Positions 40,547 to 50,070 are shown, counted from the stretch's first letter. The stretch is 64,000 nucleotides of DNA from Claveliimonas bilis (GCF_030296775.1 NZ_AP027742.1:620001-684000); one strand, 5' to 3'. A program made the numbers and translations. Notes: generated from the letters alone by a model not told the origin.

Positions 40547-42958
40547 ATGCGTTATCCGATCAATAACGAATGGTACTTTACAGAACATTATAGAGGAAGC
40601 CTTAATAGTATGCCGTCCGAAAGACTGGAGGAATTGGAAAAAATAAGAGTTCCCCATACTGTGAAACATCTGCCGGCCCGCTACTTAGATGAGAAAGAGT
40701 ATCAGATGATCAGCGGCTATGTAAAGGAATTGAATATTCCGGCGGAATGGTCGGGGAAATCGGTTGTCCTGGTTATGGAAGGAGCCGCACATCAGGCAGA
40801 GCTGTACTGCAATGGGCAGAGTGTAGGTATTCATAGCTGCGGATATACTGCGTTCAAAGCAGACTTGTCTTCCTTTTTGAAATATGGCGCTGTCAACCGG
40901 ATCGTGGTGAGACTGGACAGCAGGGAGAGCTTGGATATTCCGCCTTTTGGATATGTGATCGACTACCTTACATATGGAGGAATTTACCGGCCGGTCTATC
41001 TGGATGTCAGGGAAAAGATTCATTTTAAAGATGTCTTTGTACAGGCTGACGATAAGAAACATGCCAGAATACAGGTGGAAGCGGAAGTGACAGACAATTG
41101 CACGATCCGCGCGTGGGTCATGAATAGTCAGGGCGAGATTTTCGCAAGGATGGAAGAACAGAAATTCCAGGAAAATTTCCATATGCATGTGCCCCGGGCC
41201 GGGCTGTGGGATACAGAACATCCCCAGCTTTATATCCTTCATCTGGAAATTTTGAAATACGGGCAGGTGATGGACAGTGAAGAGGTGCGCTTTGGATTCC
41301 GCAGTATTGAAATGAAAACAGATGGGTGTTATCTCAACGGCAGCAGGATCGAAATAAGAGGATTAAACAGACACCAGAGCTGGCCTTATTTCGGATATGC
41401 TGCGCCCAGGAGAGCCCAGAGGCTGGATGCGGAAATTTTAAAATATGAACTTGGGTGTAATGCGGTGCGTACAAGTCACTACCCTCAGAGCCATGATTTT
41501 ATAGACCGCTGCGACGAACTTGGCCTTTTGGTTTTTACAGAGATACCGGGCTGGCAGCATATCGGTGGGATTCAGTGGAAAACCCAGGCAGTTAAAAATA
41601 CAGAAGAAATGGTCCGTCAGTACAGAAATCATCCCAGTATTTTTATGTGGGGCGTCCGGATCAATGAAAGCCAGGATGATGATGCGTTTTACCAGGAGAC
41701 AAACGAAACGGCCCACCGTCTGGATCCTACCAGGCCGACGGGCGGAGTCCGTGCGATAAAAAACAGTCATTTGCTGGAAGATGTCTACACCTACAATGAT
41801 TTTGTGCATAATGGGAAAAATCAGGGCTGCGAACCAAGGAATGCAGTGACCGAAAATGCAGAGAAAGCCTACTTGATTTCCGAATTTAACGGGCATATGT
41901 TTCCAACAAAAAGCTGGGACAGTGAGGCCCATCGGAGGGAACATGCGATCCGTCATGCCAGAGTTCTGAATGCAGCGGCAGCAGGAGAAAATATCAGCGG
42001 CTGCTTTGGATGGTGTATGTTTGATTATAATACACATAAGGAGTTTGGAAGCGGAGACAGGATCTGTTATCACGGCGTACTGGATATGTTCCGGAATCCC
42101 AAACTGGCGGCTGCTGTGTACGCATCCCAGCAGGATGCCAAGCCTGTACTGGAGATAAGCAGCACGATGAATATCGGAGAACAGCCGGGCGGCTATATAG
42201 GCGGAGTTGTTGTGCTGACAAATGGAGACAGCGTGCGCCTGTACAAAAATAATGAGCTGATCAGGCAGTATTTCCCGGCGCCGTCCTATGGGCATCTTAT
42301 GCATCCGCCGATAGTGATCACAGATTTTGTGGGAGAGAGCCTGGAGAAGAAGGAAGGCTTCGATGAGAAAACCGCTGACCTTATAAAACAATGGCTGAAG
42401 TGGAAAGAAAGTAATCCTAAAGACCCATTTCCTTTTAAGATGAGGATGGCATATGCGCGCCTTAAGTGGTTTAAAGGGATCGGAGAAAAGAAGATGCAGG
42501 AGCTGTTTGACAAATACATGGGAGGATGGGGAGACGAAACGACTGTCTGGCGTTTTGAGGCTATTCAGGGAGACAGAGTGATAAAAACAGTGACGGTTTC
42601 TCCGGCAGAAAAGCTTCATCTGGAAATAAAGGCAGATATGAAAATCTTTGACGGAGCAGACATTTGCCAGATGTATGAAGACGAGACGTGGGATATGGTT
42701 ACTCTGCGGATCCGTGCCCTGGATCAGAATGAAAATCTGGCGCCTTACTGCAATGATGTGCTCCACTTCGAAGCAGAAGGGGCAGTCTGTATCAACGGTC
42801 CTTCCAGTATAGCGATGGAGGGCGGCATGGCCGGATGTTATGTATGTACAAAAGGAGAGGAAGGCGAAGGAAAGCTGCATATATATCGCGGAGAACAGAA
42901 AGTGGAAACGAGAATTTTCCAGGTAAAATTATGTAAGAGGGAGGAAGAACATCCATAA
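40547..42958 (+). CDS. Glycoside hydrolase family 2 protein
   Basis: 803 aa retaining glycosidase without a signal peptide, so cytoplasmic. Jelly-roll sugar-binding domain (about residues 1-165), immunoglobulin-like domain (about 170-265), TIM barrel (about 270-560) with IEIRGLNRHQSWPYFG and AVRTSHYPQSHDFIDRCDELG. The acid/base is Glu374 in GVRINESQDD, and the probable nucleophile is Glu446 in LISEFNGHMFP. C-terminal beta domains resemble those of DUF4982-type members. AAAGGAGG precedes the ATG. Beta-galactosidase-like or beta-glucuronidase-like specificity cannot be decided. A MATE transporter follows after 19 bases. Confidence 0.88.
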   Translation: MRYPINNEWYFTEHYRGSLNSMPSERLEELEKIRVPHTVKHLPARYLDEKEYQMISGYVKELNIPAEWSGKSVVLVMEGAAHQAELYCNGQSVGIHSCGYTAFKADLSSFLKYGAVNRIVVRLDSRESLDIPPFGYVIDYLTYGGIYRPVYLDVREKIHFKDVFVQADDKKHARIQVEAEVTDNCTIRAWVMNSQGEIFARMEEQKFQENFHMHVPRAGLWDTEHPQLYILHLEILKYGQVMDSEEVRFGFRSIEMKTDGCYLNGSRIEIRGLNRHQSWPYFGYAAPRRAQRLDAEILKYELGCNAVRTSHYPQSHDFIDRCDELGLLVFTEIPGWQHIGGIQWKTQAVKNTEEMVRQYRNHPSIFMWGVRINESQDDDAFYQETNETAHRLDPTRPTGGVRAIKNSHLLEDVYTYNDFVHNGKNQGCEPRNAVTENAEKAYLISEFNGHMFPTKSWDSEAHRREHAIRHARVLNAAAAGENISGCFGWCMFDYNTHKEFGSGDRICYHGVLDMFRNPKLAAAVYASQQDAKPVLEISSTMNIGEQPGGYIGGVVVLTNGDSVRLYKNNELIRQYFPAPSYGHLMHPPIVITDFVGESLEKKEGFDEKTADLIKQWLKWKESNPKDPFPFKMRMAYARLKWFKGIGEKKMQELFDKYMGGWGDETTVWRFEAIQGDRVIKTVTVSPAEKLHLEIKADMKIFDGADICQMYEDETWDMVTLRIRALDQNENLAPYCNDVLHFEAEGAVCINGPSSIAMEGGMAGCYVCTKGEEGEGKLHIYRGEQKVETRIFQVKLCKREEEHP

Positions 42959-42977
42959 AGAAAGGATGGAAAGATAA

Positions 42978-44342
42978 ATGAGGGGAAACCTAAGTACAGA
43001 TAAGAAAAATTATTTATTTGACAATAAAGCGCTGGCAGCTTTGATCATTCCGCTGATCGTGGAGCAGCTGCTCGCTGTTTTGGTGGGAATGGCGGACAGT
43101 ATTATGGTGGCAAGCGTCGGAGAAGCGGCTGTATCCGGCGTATCATTGGTGGACAACATTATGGTCCTTTTGATCAACGCTTTTTCTGCTCTTGCAACAG
43201 GCGGCGCGGTCGTGGCAGGTCAGTATCTTGGACAGGGTAGCAAAAAAGGAGCCTGCAAATCTGCTACACAGCTCGTCTGGTTTATTACGATATGCGCCCT
43301 TGTCATTACCATATTGATCTATGTGTTTAAATATTGGATCCTGCACGGCGTTTTCGGACGGATTGAACCGGATGTGATGAATCATGCCAATACTTATCTT
43401 ATGATCGTGACGGCGTCTATTCCATTTATTGCACTTTATAACGGGGGCGCCGCTATTTTCCGGACAATGGGAAATTCCGAAATTTCCATGCGGGTATCTA
43501 TTGTAATGAATATAATCAACGTCTCCGGAAATGCCATATTGATCTACGGATTCCACAGAGGAACAGAAGGCGTAGCCATCCCTACATTAGTTTCCAGAAT
43601 TACAGCGGCGGTACTGATCATTGTACTTTTGTGTAATCAGAAACGATCTGTGTGCATTGAGCCGACATGGCGGTATCATGCCGACTGGTCTATGATCCGT
43701 AAAATTCTGAATATCGGTGTGCCGAACGGGCTGGAGAACAGTATGTTCCAGCTTGGAAAAATTATTGTTCTAAGTCTCGTATCCACATTCGGTACATATG
43801 CCATTGCGGCCAATGCGGTGGCTAATGCAGTGGCTCTCTTCCAGATTCTTCCGGGAATGGCGATTTCCCTTGCAATCACAACAGTCATTGCAAGATGTGT
43901 GGGAGCAGGGGACTATGCACAGGTCAAATATTACACAAAAAAACTGATTGCAGTGACCTATGTATGCGTGTGGATCATCAATGGGCTGATCTTCCTCTTG
44001 ATGTCGCTTATTTTAAAGGCCTATCAGCTCTCTGATGTGACAGCTGGGGCAGCAAGACAGATCATGATTTTTCACGCTGTTTCCTGTATGCTTGTGTGGC
44101 CGGTCGCATTCAGCCTTCCGGCAACTTTCCGGGCAGCCGGAGATGCAAAGATGTGTATGATCATCTCTGTAATTTCCATGTGGATCTTCCGGATCATTTT
44201 CAGTTATATTTTGGGAAAATATGTGGGAATGGGCGTGCTCGGCGTATGGGTTGCCATGGTCATTGACTGGATCGTAAGAGCGATCTGTTTTGTAATACGC
44301 TACTTTAGCGGAAGGTGGAAACACCAGGCTCTGGCCGGATAG
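42978..44342 (+). CDS. MATE-family efflux transporter
   Basis: 454 aa with twelve membrane helices in two halves. Family features are LIIPLIVEQLLAVLVGMADS at the N-terminus, GGAVVAGQYLGQGSKKGA after TM2 and NGLENSMFQLGKIIVLS in the second half. Cation-driven export of organic cations or metabolites. It follows the GH2 gene closely (AAAGGATGG site), so the pair is probably one transcript, perhaps linking glycoside breakdown with export of the aglycone. Confidence 0.9.
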   Translation: MRGNLSTDKKNYLFDNKALAALIIPLIVEQLLAVLVGMADSIMVASVGEAAVSGVSLVDNIMVLLINAFSALATGGAVVAGQYLGQGSKKGACKSATQLVWFITICALVITILIYVFKYWILHGVFGRIEPDVMNHANTYLMIVTASIPFIALYNGGAAIFRTMGNSEISMRVSIVMNIINVSGNAILIYGFHRGTEGVAIPTLVSRITAAVLIIVLLCNQKRSVCIEPTWRYHADWSMIRKILNIGVPNGLENSMFQLGKIIVLSLVSTFGTYAIAANAVANAVALFQILPGMAISLAITTVIARCVGAGDYAQVKYYTKKLIAVTYVCVWIINGLIFLLMSLILKAYQLSDVTAGAARQIMIFHAVSCMLVWPVAFSLPATFRAAGDAKMCMIISVISMWIFRIIFSYILGKYVGMGVLGVWVAMVIDWIVRAICFVIRYFSGRWKHQALAG

Positions 44343-44372
44343 GAATACCTGAAAAAGAATTAGGAATTTTGA

Positions 44373-44401
44373 TTGCCAATATAAGGAGGCTACATTATAA
44401 T
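44373..44401 (+). promoter_or_regulatory. Sigma-A promoter of guaA
   Basis: TTGCCA (44373-44378), 17-base spacer, TATAAT (44396-44401). Confidence 0.8.
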
Positions 44402-44414
44402 AGAACTAACGTAT

Positions 44415-44436
44415 CGGCATATCCGAGGATATGCCG
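44415..44436 (+). other. Leader hairpin of guaA
   Basis: CGGCATATC, loop CGAG, GATATGCCG: a perfect 9-bp stem near the 5' end of the guaA transcript. No T-tract and no purine-riboswitch core, so probably a stabilising structure. Confidence 0.6.
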
Positions 44437-44470
44437 GTCAACATGTGAGGAAACATAAGGAGGAACACAG

Positions 44471-46015
44471 GTGAAAAGAGAATTAGTTATTGTATTGGAC
44501 TTTGGTGGTCAGTACAATCAGCTCGTGGCAAGACGTGTCCGCGAGAGCAACGTGTACTGTGAAATTTACTCTTACAAAACTGATATTGAGACCATTAAAA
44601 AGATGAATCCAAAAGGAATTATTTTAACTGGCGGCCCTAACAGCTGCTATCTGGAGGATTCACCGACATACAGCCGCGAACTGTTTGAAATGGGCATTCC
44701 GGTTCTTGGACTTTGCTATGGAGCACAGCTTATGATGCATGTGCTGGGTGGAAAAGTAGAACGTGCGTCTGTCCGCGAATATGGAAAAACTGAGGTAATG
44801 GTGGATAAAACGTCCCCATTATTTGAAAACGTATCTGAAAAAACAATCTGCTGGATGAGCCATTTTGACTATATTTCAAAAATCGCTCCGGGATTCCGCA
44901 TTACAGCACATACAGCAGACTGCCCGGTGGCAGCAGCAGAAAATGCAGAACAAAAGCTGTACGCAATACAGTTCCATCCGGAAGTACTTCATACGCAGGA
45001 AGGAACAAAAATGCTCTATAATTTCGTGAGGGGTGTCTGCGGATGCTCAGGAGACTGGAGAATGGATTCCTTTGTGGAGACATCTATCCAGGCGATCCGC
45101 GAAAAAGTAGGAGACGGAAAAGTATTGTGCGCGCTGTCCGGCGGCGTAGACTCTTCCGTGGCAGCAGTTATGCTCTCCAAAGCCATTGGAAATCAGCTGA
45201 CATGTGTTTTTGTAGATCATGGTCTTCTCCGTAAAAACGAAGGAGATGAAGTAGAGGCAGTGTTTGGCCCTGACGGACCTTATGACCTGAACTTTATCCG
45301 CGTTAATGCCCAGGAGCGTTTCTACAGCAAGCTGGCAGGCGTGGAAGAGCCGGAAAAGAAGAGAAAAATCATCGGAGAAGAATTTATCCGTGTATTTGAA
45401 GAAGAAGCAAAGAAGATCGGGGCAGTCGATTTCCTTGTACAGGGAACGATTTACCCGGACGTTGTGGAAAGCGGACTTGGCGGAGAATCTGCCGTCATCA
45501 AATCCCATCACAACGTGGGGGGACTTCCTGACTATGTAGATTTTAAAGAAATCATAGAGCCCTTGCGCGACCTGTTCAAAGACGAAGTCCGCAAAGCAGG
45601 TCTTGAAATGGGCATTCCGGAATACCTTGTATTCCGTCAGCCATTCCCGGGACCGGGACTTGGAATCCGGATCATCGGTGAAGTAACTGCAGAAAAGGTA
45701 CGTATGGTACAGGATGCAGATGCGATCTACCGGGAAGAAATCGCAAACGCAGGTCTCGACCGCAGCATCGGCCAGTATTTTGCAGGTCTTACGAATATGC
45801 GCAGCGTCGGCGTTATGGGAGATGAGAGAACCTATGACTATGCGGTAGCGCTTAGAGCTGTTAACACAGTAGACTTTATGACTGCAGAGGCAGCGGAGAT
45901 TCCGTTTGAAGTGCTCAATAAGGTGATGAGCCGGATTATTAACGAAGTGCGGGGGGTCAATAGGGTTATGTATGATCTGACCAGTAAACCGCCGGGAACG
46001 ATAGAGTTCGAGTGA
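44471..46015 (+). CDS. guaA: GMP synthase (glutamine-hydrolysing), 3' end rebuilt by an inserted element
   Basis: 514 aa. The N-terminal class I glutamine amidotransferase has [16 protein letters not shown] with the catalytic Cys and FHPEVLHT with the His-x-Glu. The ATP-pyrophosphatase P-loop is [11 protein letters not shown] (about residue 225), and the C-terminal dimerisation domain ends [12 protein letters not shown] start with AGGAGG upstream. The last codons GAG TTC GAG TGA are supplied at the left junction of an integrated element. The original end, GAG TTC GAA TAG, is found at 53684-53695 and codes for the same Glu-Phe-Glu-stop. Confidence 0.97.
   Translation: MKRELVIVLDFGGQYNQLVARRVRESNVYCEIYSYKTDIETIKKMNPKGIILTGGPNSCYLEDSPTYSRELFEMGIPVLGLCYGAQLMMHVLGGKVERASVREYGKTEVMVDKTSPLFENVSEKTICWMSHFDYISKIAPGFRITAHTADCPVAAAENAEQKLYAIQFHPEVLHTQEGTKMLYNFVRGVCGCSGDWRMDSFVETSIQAIREKVGDGKVLCALSGGVDSSVAAVMLSKAIGNQLTCVFVDHGLLRKNEGDEVEAVFGPDGPYDLNFIRVNAQERFYSKLAGVEEPEKKRKIIGEEFIRVFEEEAKKIGAVDFLVQGTIYPDVVESGLGGESAVIKSHHNVGGLPDYVDFKEIIEPLRDLFKDEVRKAGLEMGIPEYLVFRQPFPGPGLGIRIIGEVTAEKVRMVQDADAIYREEIANAGLDRSIGQYFAGLTNMRSVGVMGDERTYDYAVALRAVNTVDFMTAEAAEIPFEVLNKVMSRIINEVRGVNRVMYDLTSKPPGTIEFE
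46004..46011 (+). repeat. Attachment-site core, left copy (attL)
   Basis: GAGTTCGA inside the last codons of guaA, identical to 53684-53691. It marks the left junction of the integrated element. Confidence 0.75.
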
Positions 46016-46075
46016 TGAAATGGACTTTGAGAACCCGGTATTTATGCGGGTTGCAAGCAAATTTGTTTAGGAACT

Positions 46076-46092
46076 GGCAACGATTTGGCAAC
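46076..46092 (+). repeat. Integrase arm-type repeats, left end
   Basis: GGCAAC-N5-GGCAAC (46076-46081 and 46087-46092), an 11-bp period. The same pair occurs at the right end (53564-53580). TGGCAACATTTT is shared between both ends. Probable sites for the integrase N-terminal domain. Confidence 0.6.
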
Positions 46093-46115
46093 ATTTTCAA
46101 CATCACGCACTAAAT

Positions 46116-46153
46116 AATTACATCATTAGCATAAGAAAACCTTGCTGATTTTC
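46116..46153 (+). repeat. Terminal inverted repeat segments, left
   Basis: AATTACATCATT (46116-46127) and CTTGCTGATTTTC (46141-46153). Both recur inverted at the right end (53603-53614 and 53582-53594), in mirrored order. Confidence 0.75.
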
Positions 46154-46191
46154 AGATATGGAAACTGAATATCGGCAAGGTCTTTTTATGC

Positions 46192-46752
46192 TTATTTCTG
46201 CTTTTTCTTTTTAGCTGTTTTCTTTTCTTCTTTTTCGATTTTCTGAAATTCTTCCATAAGCATATCACTGACCGCCTGTGAGGGGACTTTCGCCCAATGC
46301 TTTGAGGTGTCCAGTTCTGGGTACTTGTACCGCCACTGGTCGTATTCTTCTCTGCTTATTTCGCCCTGTTCCAACTTGGCGGCTTGCTCCTGCCATGCGT
46401 GGAACATATCGAACATGGACGTATAAGTGGAATAGTCGGACTTATCAAGGCGCAGGCAGATTTCTCCGTCAATCTCCCCGATTTTCAGCCCGTACATATC
46501 TTCCAACGCAAAGAGCGTGTGCATAAGCCCAATAAAGGTATCAATATCCGGCACGGTGAGGGCGTGGGTGCTTACATCAAAGATATTCGCCATTTCTTTT
46601 ACAAGGTCGTGCTTTGGTGTCCTTGCTTCGGTTTCATACTGTGCCATGCGGACATCAGAGGTCTTTCCGAGAAAGCCGAGGATTTCGCCTAGCTGTTTCT
46701 GTGTCATGCCTTTTCGGTTGCGGAAAAAGCGGATACGTTTGCCGATTGCCAT
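46192..46752 (-). CDS. XRE-family regulator of the mobilizable element
   Basis: 186 aa. The N-terminal helix-turn-helix is IGKRIRFFRNRKGMTQKQLGE through AQYETEARTPKHDLVKEMA. The rest is a helical acidic domain with a very basic tail (KKTAKKKKQK). The start is MAIGKRI at 46752 with GGAGG upstream. It is divergent from xis-int across a region with three operator-like dyads, one of them just downstream of its own -10 box, so it probably represses itself and the integration genes. Confidence 0.88.
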   Translation of the reverse strand: MAIGKRIRFFRNRKGMTQKQLGEILGFLGKTSDVRMAQYETEARTPKHDLVKEMANIFDVSTHALTVPDIDTFIGLMHTLFALEDMYGLKIGEIDGEICLRLDKSDYSTYTSMFDMFHAWQEQAAKLEQGEISREEYDQWRYKYPELDTSKHWAKVPSQAVSDMLMEEFQKIEKEEKKTAKKKKQK

Positions 46753-46799
46753 AATAAAACCTCCGTTATAGTGATAGTGGTACAGCCTTGCATGACTGC

Positions 46800-46821
46800 A
46801 CTTAAACAAATCTGTTGAAGT
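46800..46821. promoter_or_regulatory. Operator-like dyad, copy 1
   Basis: ACTTAAAC-N6-GTTGAAGT, immediately downstream of the regulator's -10 box. Confidence 0.6.
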
Positions 46822-46822
46822 T

Positions 46823-46851
46823 AGTATAACATGGTGCAATAGGAATAGCAA
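46823..46851 (-). promoter_or_regulatory. Promoter of the XRE regulator
   Basis: Minus strand TTGCTA (46846-46851), 17-base spacer, TATACT (46823-46828). Confidence 0.7.
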
Positions 46852-46856
46852 GAATA

Positions 46857-46878
46857 ACTTAAATAAAAAAAGTTAATA
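46857..46878. promoter_or_regulatory. Operator-like dyad, copy 2
   Basis: ACTTAAAT-N6-AGTTAATA, a looser copy between the two divergent promoters. Confidence 0.5.
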
Positions 46879-46894
46879 TTTTCTTGAAAACCAC

Positions 46895-46923
46895 TTGACT
46901 TAACGGAATTTATTTAGTATTCT
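46895..46923 (+). promoter_or_regulatory. Promoter of the xis-int transcript
   Basis: TTGACT (46895-46900), 17-base spacer, TATTCT (46918-46923). Confidence 0.75.
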
Positions 46924-46932
46924 ATATGCAAC

Positions 46933-46954
46933 ACTTAAACAAAAACAGTTAAAC
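46933..46954. promoter_or_regulatory. Operator-like dyad, copy 3
   Basis: ACTTAAACAAA followed by AACAGTTAAAC, placed at the start of the xis-int transcript, where a bound repressor would block it. Confidence 0.6.
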
Positions 46955-46976
46955 ATTGAAAGGAGAGGATATCTGA

Positions 46977-47162
46977 ATGACAGAAAAATCTTTTATGACA
47001 GTGGAGGAAGTGGCAACGGAACTGCGTGTGTCAAAGTCAAAAGCCTATCAGATTGTAAGGGAACTGAACGCAGAAATGCAGAAACAGGGCTATCTGACGG
47101 TGGCAGGGCGTGTGAACGCTACATTTTTTCATAAAAAAGTATGTTATCAGCAAAGCATATAG
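46977..47162 (+). CDS. Excisionase-like helix-turn-helix protein
   Basis: 61 aa, starting MTEKSFMTVEEVATELRVSKSKAYQIVRELN: a MerR-type winged helix as in small recombination directionality factors, followed by a short wing (GYLTVAGRVNATFFHKKVCY). AAAGGAGAG lies upstream. It lies directly before the integrase gene under one promoter, so an excisionase role is likely. Confidence 0.8.
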   Translation: MTEKSFMTVEEVATELRVSKSKAYQIVRELNAEMQKQGYLTVAGRVNATFFHKKVCYQQSI

Positions 47163-47231
47163 GGATTTTATAAGGCATCAAAAGACGATGCCTAACAAAA
47201 TCCATTCTATATGCGGAAGGGAGATGATGAA

Positions 47232-48314
47232 ATGGCTGTATACAAGGACAACGCTACGGGGACGTGGCGGGTTATCTACCGCTTTACCAACTGGAAAGGG
47301 GAGAGGAAACAGACACAAAAAAGGGGATTTGCAACCAAAAGGGAAGCGCAGGCGTGGGAGCATGAAGCCATGTTAAAGCAGGGCGCAAAACTGGATATGA
47401 CGTTCGGCAGTTTCTTTGAAGTGTACGAAGCCGACAAGAAGCAGCGCGTCAAGGAAAGCACTTGGGAGTCCAAAAGCCATGTGATACGGACAAAGATTTT
47501 ACCGTACTTTGAAAACCGCAAAATCGCAGAGATTGAAGCAAAGGACGTGATTGCGTGGCAGAATGAGTTGATGGCATACCGGGACGAGAAAGGCAAGCCC
47601 TATTCCGCAGATTATTTGAGGACAATTCACGCACAACTTACGGCAATATTCAACCATGCGGTAAATTTCTATAATCTTCCCTACAATCCGGCAAGGCGGG
47701 CGGGGACGATTGGGAGTGAAGCCGTCAAGGAAATGGACTTTTGGACGAAAGAGGAATATCTGAAATTCTCCGAAGCCATGATGGATAAGCCCCGTTCCTA
47801 TTATGCGTTTGAAATGCTCTACTGGTGCGGTATGCGTTCCGGCGAACTGCTTGCGCTCACGCCTGCTGATATTGATTTTGAGAAGCAGACAGTCACAATC
47901 AGCAAGACTTTCCACCGTTCCAAAGGGCGGGACATTATCACAAGCCCTAAGACGAAAAAGAGCAACCGCACAATCAAAATGCCGCCGTTTCTCTGTGAGG
48001 AAATGCAGGAGTACATCAAAATGCTTTATGACATCAAGCCGGACGAGCGTTTATTTACGGTTACAAAATCCTACCTCAATCACGAAATGGAGCGAGGGGC
48101 GAAGCAGGCAGGCGTTAAGAAAATCCGTGTCCACGATATTCGCCATAGTGCGGTTTCGCTGTTAATCAACATGGGATTTTCGGTACTGGCGATTGGGGAG
48201 CGCATGGGGCATGAAGCAGAGAAAATCACTTACCGTTACGCCCACCTGTTCCCTACGGTGCAGACGGAAATGGCGGAGAAATTGGAAATGGAGAGAATGA
48301 CAAAGGAGGACTAA
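47232..48314 (+). CDS. Tyrosine integrase of the mobilizable element
   Basis: 360 aa site-specific recombinase. The N-terminal AP2-like arm-binding domain (about residues 1-50: AVYKDNATGTWRVIYRFTNW) is followed by a SAM-like core-binding domain (about 60-165) and the catalytic domain. The catalytic arginine is in CGMRSGELLAL, the His-x-x-Arg in HDIRHSAVSLL, and a second His and the tyrosine nucleophile in GHEAEKITYRYAHL. ATG 47232 has AAGGGAG eight bases upstream. Attachment in guaA is inferred from position and the flanking repeats. Confidence 0.93.
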   Translation: MAVYKDNATGTWRVIYRFTNWKGERKQTQKRGFATKREAQAWEHEAMLKQGAKLDMTFGSFFEVYEADKKQRVKESTWESKSHVIRTKILPYFENRKIAEIEAKDVIAWQNELMAYRDEKGKPYSADYLRTIHAQLTAIFNHAVNFYNLPYNPARRAGTIGSEAVKEMDFWTKEEYLKFSEAMMDKPRSYYAFEMLYWCGMRSGELLALTPADIDFEKQTVTISKTFHRSKGRDIITSPKTKKSNRTIKMPPFLCEEMQEYIKMLYDIKPDERLFTVTKSYLNHEMERGAKQAGVKKIRVHDIRHSAVSLLINMGFSVLAIGERMGHEAEKITYRYAHLFPTVQTEMAEKLEMERMTKED

Positions 48315-48318
48315 GAAC

Positions 48319-48642
48319 ATGGAAAAATCACTGGATTACAAGGGAAGATGGCGCAATCATACGGTGGCGTTCCGGGTATCTGATGAAGAAGCAAGGCTGT
48401 TGAATGATTTGGTGGCATTGTCGGGACTGACAAAGCAGGATTACATCACAAGGCGGCTCTTATGCCAGGACGTTGTGGTGCAGGGCAATCCGAGGGTGTA
48501 TAAAGCATTGAAAAATCAGATGACGGCAATCCATGAGGAATTGAAACGTATGGAAAGCATAAGCTCGGATAATGACGAACTGCTCTACACGTTACAGGTA
48601 ATCGCAATCACATTAGACGGATTGAAAGGGGAAGATGAATGA
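48319..48642 (+). CDS. MobC-like relaxosome accessory protein
   Basis: 107 aa. The N-terminus HTVAFRVSDEEARLLNDLVALSGLTKQDYI resembles the ribbon-helix-helix-like fold of MobC/MbeC proteins that bind oriT. The remainder is helical and acidic. It starts five bases after the integrase stop and overlaps the next gene by four bases. Confidence 0.7.
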   Translation: MEKSLDYKGRWRNHTVAFRVSDEEARLLNDLVALSGLTKQDYITRRLLCQDVVVQGNPRVYKALKNQMTAIHEELKRMESISSDNDELLYTLQVIAITLDGLKGEDE

Positions 48643-49772
48643 CAGAAAAAAAGAAATCGACTGCTCCTGTATCATCTGTTGGCGCAGATGGGGAACAGCC
48701 GAAAACAAAAAATCACACTGAAATTATAGCAAATGAAATAGCACAAATCAATCTGCAAGCCACAAATTGCCCGGAGAAATCCGGGCAGGGCGGCGGGCTT
48801 CAAACGGTTTCCATGACAGAACTGTATGATACGGTTTACCCGCCGAGAACGCCTGTTGTGGACGGCTTCCTGTATGGCGGCACTTACCTCTTTGTGGGTG
48901 CGCCGAAAGTGGGGAAATCGTTCTTCATGGGACAGCTTGCCTACCATGTGGCAATGGGGCTTCCGCTGTGGAATTATCCCGTCCGAAAAGGGACGGTATT
49001 ATACCTTGCACTGGAAGATGATTATGCAAGGCTTCAGCGGCGGCTGTCCGTCATGTTCGGCGTGGAGTGTGCGGACAATTTATTTTTTGCAACGCAGGCA
49101 AAGACATTGAACGAGGGACTGGACGGGGAGTTAGAGGGCTTCATCAAAGAGCATAAGGACGCAAGGCTGATTATCATTGACACGCTCCAAAAGGTGCGTG
49201 AGGTCGGCGGGGACAGATACAGCTATTCCAGTGACTATGAGATTGTGACAAAGTTAAAATCATTCAGCGATAAATACGGTGTCTGCCTGTTGGTGGTTCA
49301 TCATACCCGCAAGTTGGAGTCCGAGGACAGCTTCGATATGATTTCCGGCACAAACGGGCTTCTCGGTGCGGCAGACGGGGCGTTTATCATGCACAAGAAA
49401 AAGCGCACGGACAACACGGCGGTCATGGATATTGTGGGGCGTGACCAGCCCGATCAAGAACTGACGATAGAGTTTGACCGGGAACAATGTATTTGGAAAT
49501 TTCAGAAAGCGGAAACGGAATTGTGGAAACAGCCGCCCAATCCATTACTTGAAGCAATCAACGAATTTCTGACAGAGGAGATGCAGGAGTGGGAGGGGAC
49601 TGCAACGGAACTTCTGAAACAGTTGCCGGATATGCAGTTGTCGGCGAATGTGCTTTCTCGGAAATTAAATGTAGTCAACAGCCAGTTGCTTAATGAGTAT
49701 GGCATTTTCTACGACAATAAGCGGGGGCATGAGAGAAAAATCATTCTGAAACGGCTAGAGCAAAAATCGTAA
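48639..49772 (+). CDS. RepA-like AAA ATPase (RecA-fold helicase type)
   Basis: 377 aa. Walker A is FVGAPKVGKSFFMG (about residues 85-98), Walker B is RLIIIDTLQKV, and ALEDDYARLQRRL and VVHHTRKLESEDSFDMISGTNG follow, typical of AAA_25/RepA-type hexameric helicases on plasmids and elements. The C-terminus (about 290-377) is a winged-helix-like segment. It may start replication of the excised circle. ATG overlaps the MobC-like stop. Walker lysine and switch residues are intact. Confidence 0.85.
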   Translation: MTEKKKSTAPVSSVGADGEQPKTKNHTEIIANEIAQINLQATNCPEKSGQGGGLQTVSMTELYDTVYPPRTPVVDGFLYGGTYLFVGAPKVGKSFFMGQLAYHVAMGLPLWNYPVRKGTVLYLALEDDYARLQRRLSVMFGVECADNLFFATQAKTLNEGLDGELEGFIKEHKDARLIIIDTLQKVREVGGDRYSYSSDYEIVTKLKSFSDKYGVCLLVVHHTRKLESEDSFDMISGTNGLLGAADGAFIMHKKKRTDNTAVMDIVGRDQPDQELTIEFDREQCIWKFQKAETELWKQPPNPLLEAINEFLTEEMQEWEGTATELLKQLPDMQLSANVLSRKLNVVNSQLLNEYGIFYDNKRGHERKIILKRLEQKS

Positions 49773-50052
49773 AGTGCGACGATATGCGTCGGTTGCGACG
49801 GTATTTTTGATAGCGGGGCGGTATAGAAAATATCGACGCTATCGACGCAAACCGACGCATGGGGGAGCAGTAAAGCGGCGAAAAGCCGTCCACCGTCCGC
49901 AGGACGGAAAGCCCCCGGCAGGGCGCAAAGGCACTTTTGATAGAGCGTAGCCTGTCGAAAGTGCTTTTGCGTTACTTTCGGGAAAGTAACAAAGCCGAAG
50001 CGAAGAAACTTCGCTTTGCGCCTTAGTCGGCGCAGTAAAATCAGTATATAGA
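49773..50052. other. oriT-like region with hairpin array
   Basis: About 280 bases before the relaxase gene. It holds an inverted pair ATGCGTCGGT (49784-49793) / ACCGACGCAT (49851-49860) and hairpins at 49893-49907 (CCGTCC/GGACGG), 49925-49970 (long, imperfect), 49971-49990 (GTTACTTTC/GAAAGTAAC), 49999-50015 (AGCGAAG/CTTCGCT) and 50017-50034 (TGCGCC/GGCGCA). No gene. Position and structure suggest the origin of transfer; the nick site is not identified. Confidence 0.65.
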
Positions 50053-50070
50053 ATGTGGAGGATATGCCTA

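Noticed and set aside
41438-42880. 480-residue open frame on the minus strand inside the GH2 gene
   Set aside because: Shadow frame; the plus strand carries complete GH2 domains with both catalytic glutamates.
44402-44470. Guanine riboswitch in front of guaA
   Set aside because: Only one simple hairpin is present; the three-way junction core and loop-loop kissing bases of purine riboswitches are not seen, and the leader is too short.
49925-49970. Terminator of the RepA-like gene
   Set aside because: Imperfect long stem without a T-tract and embedded in a hairpin array; better explained as part of the oriT-like region.
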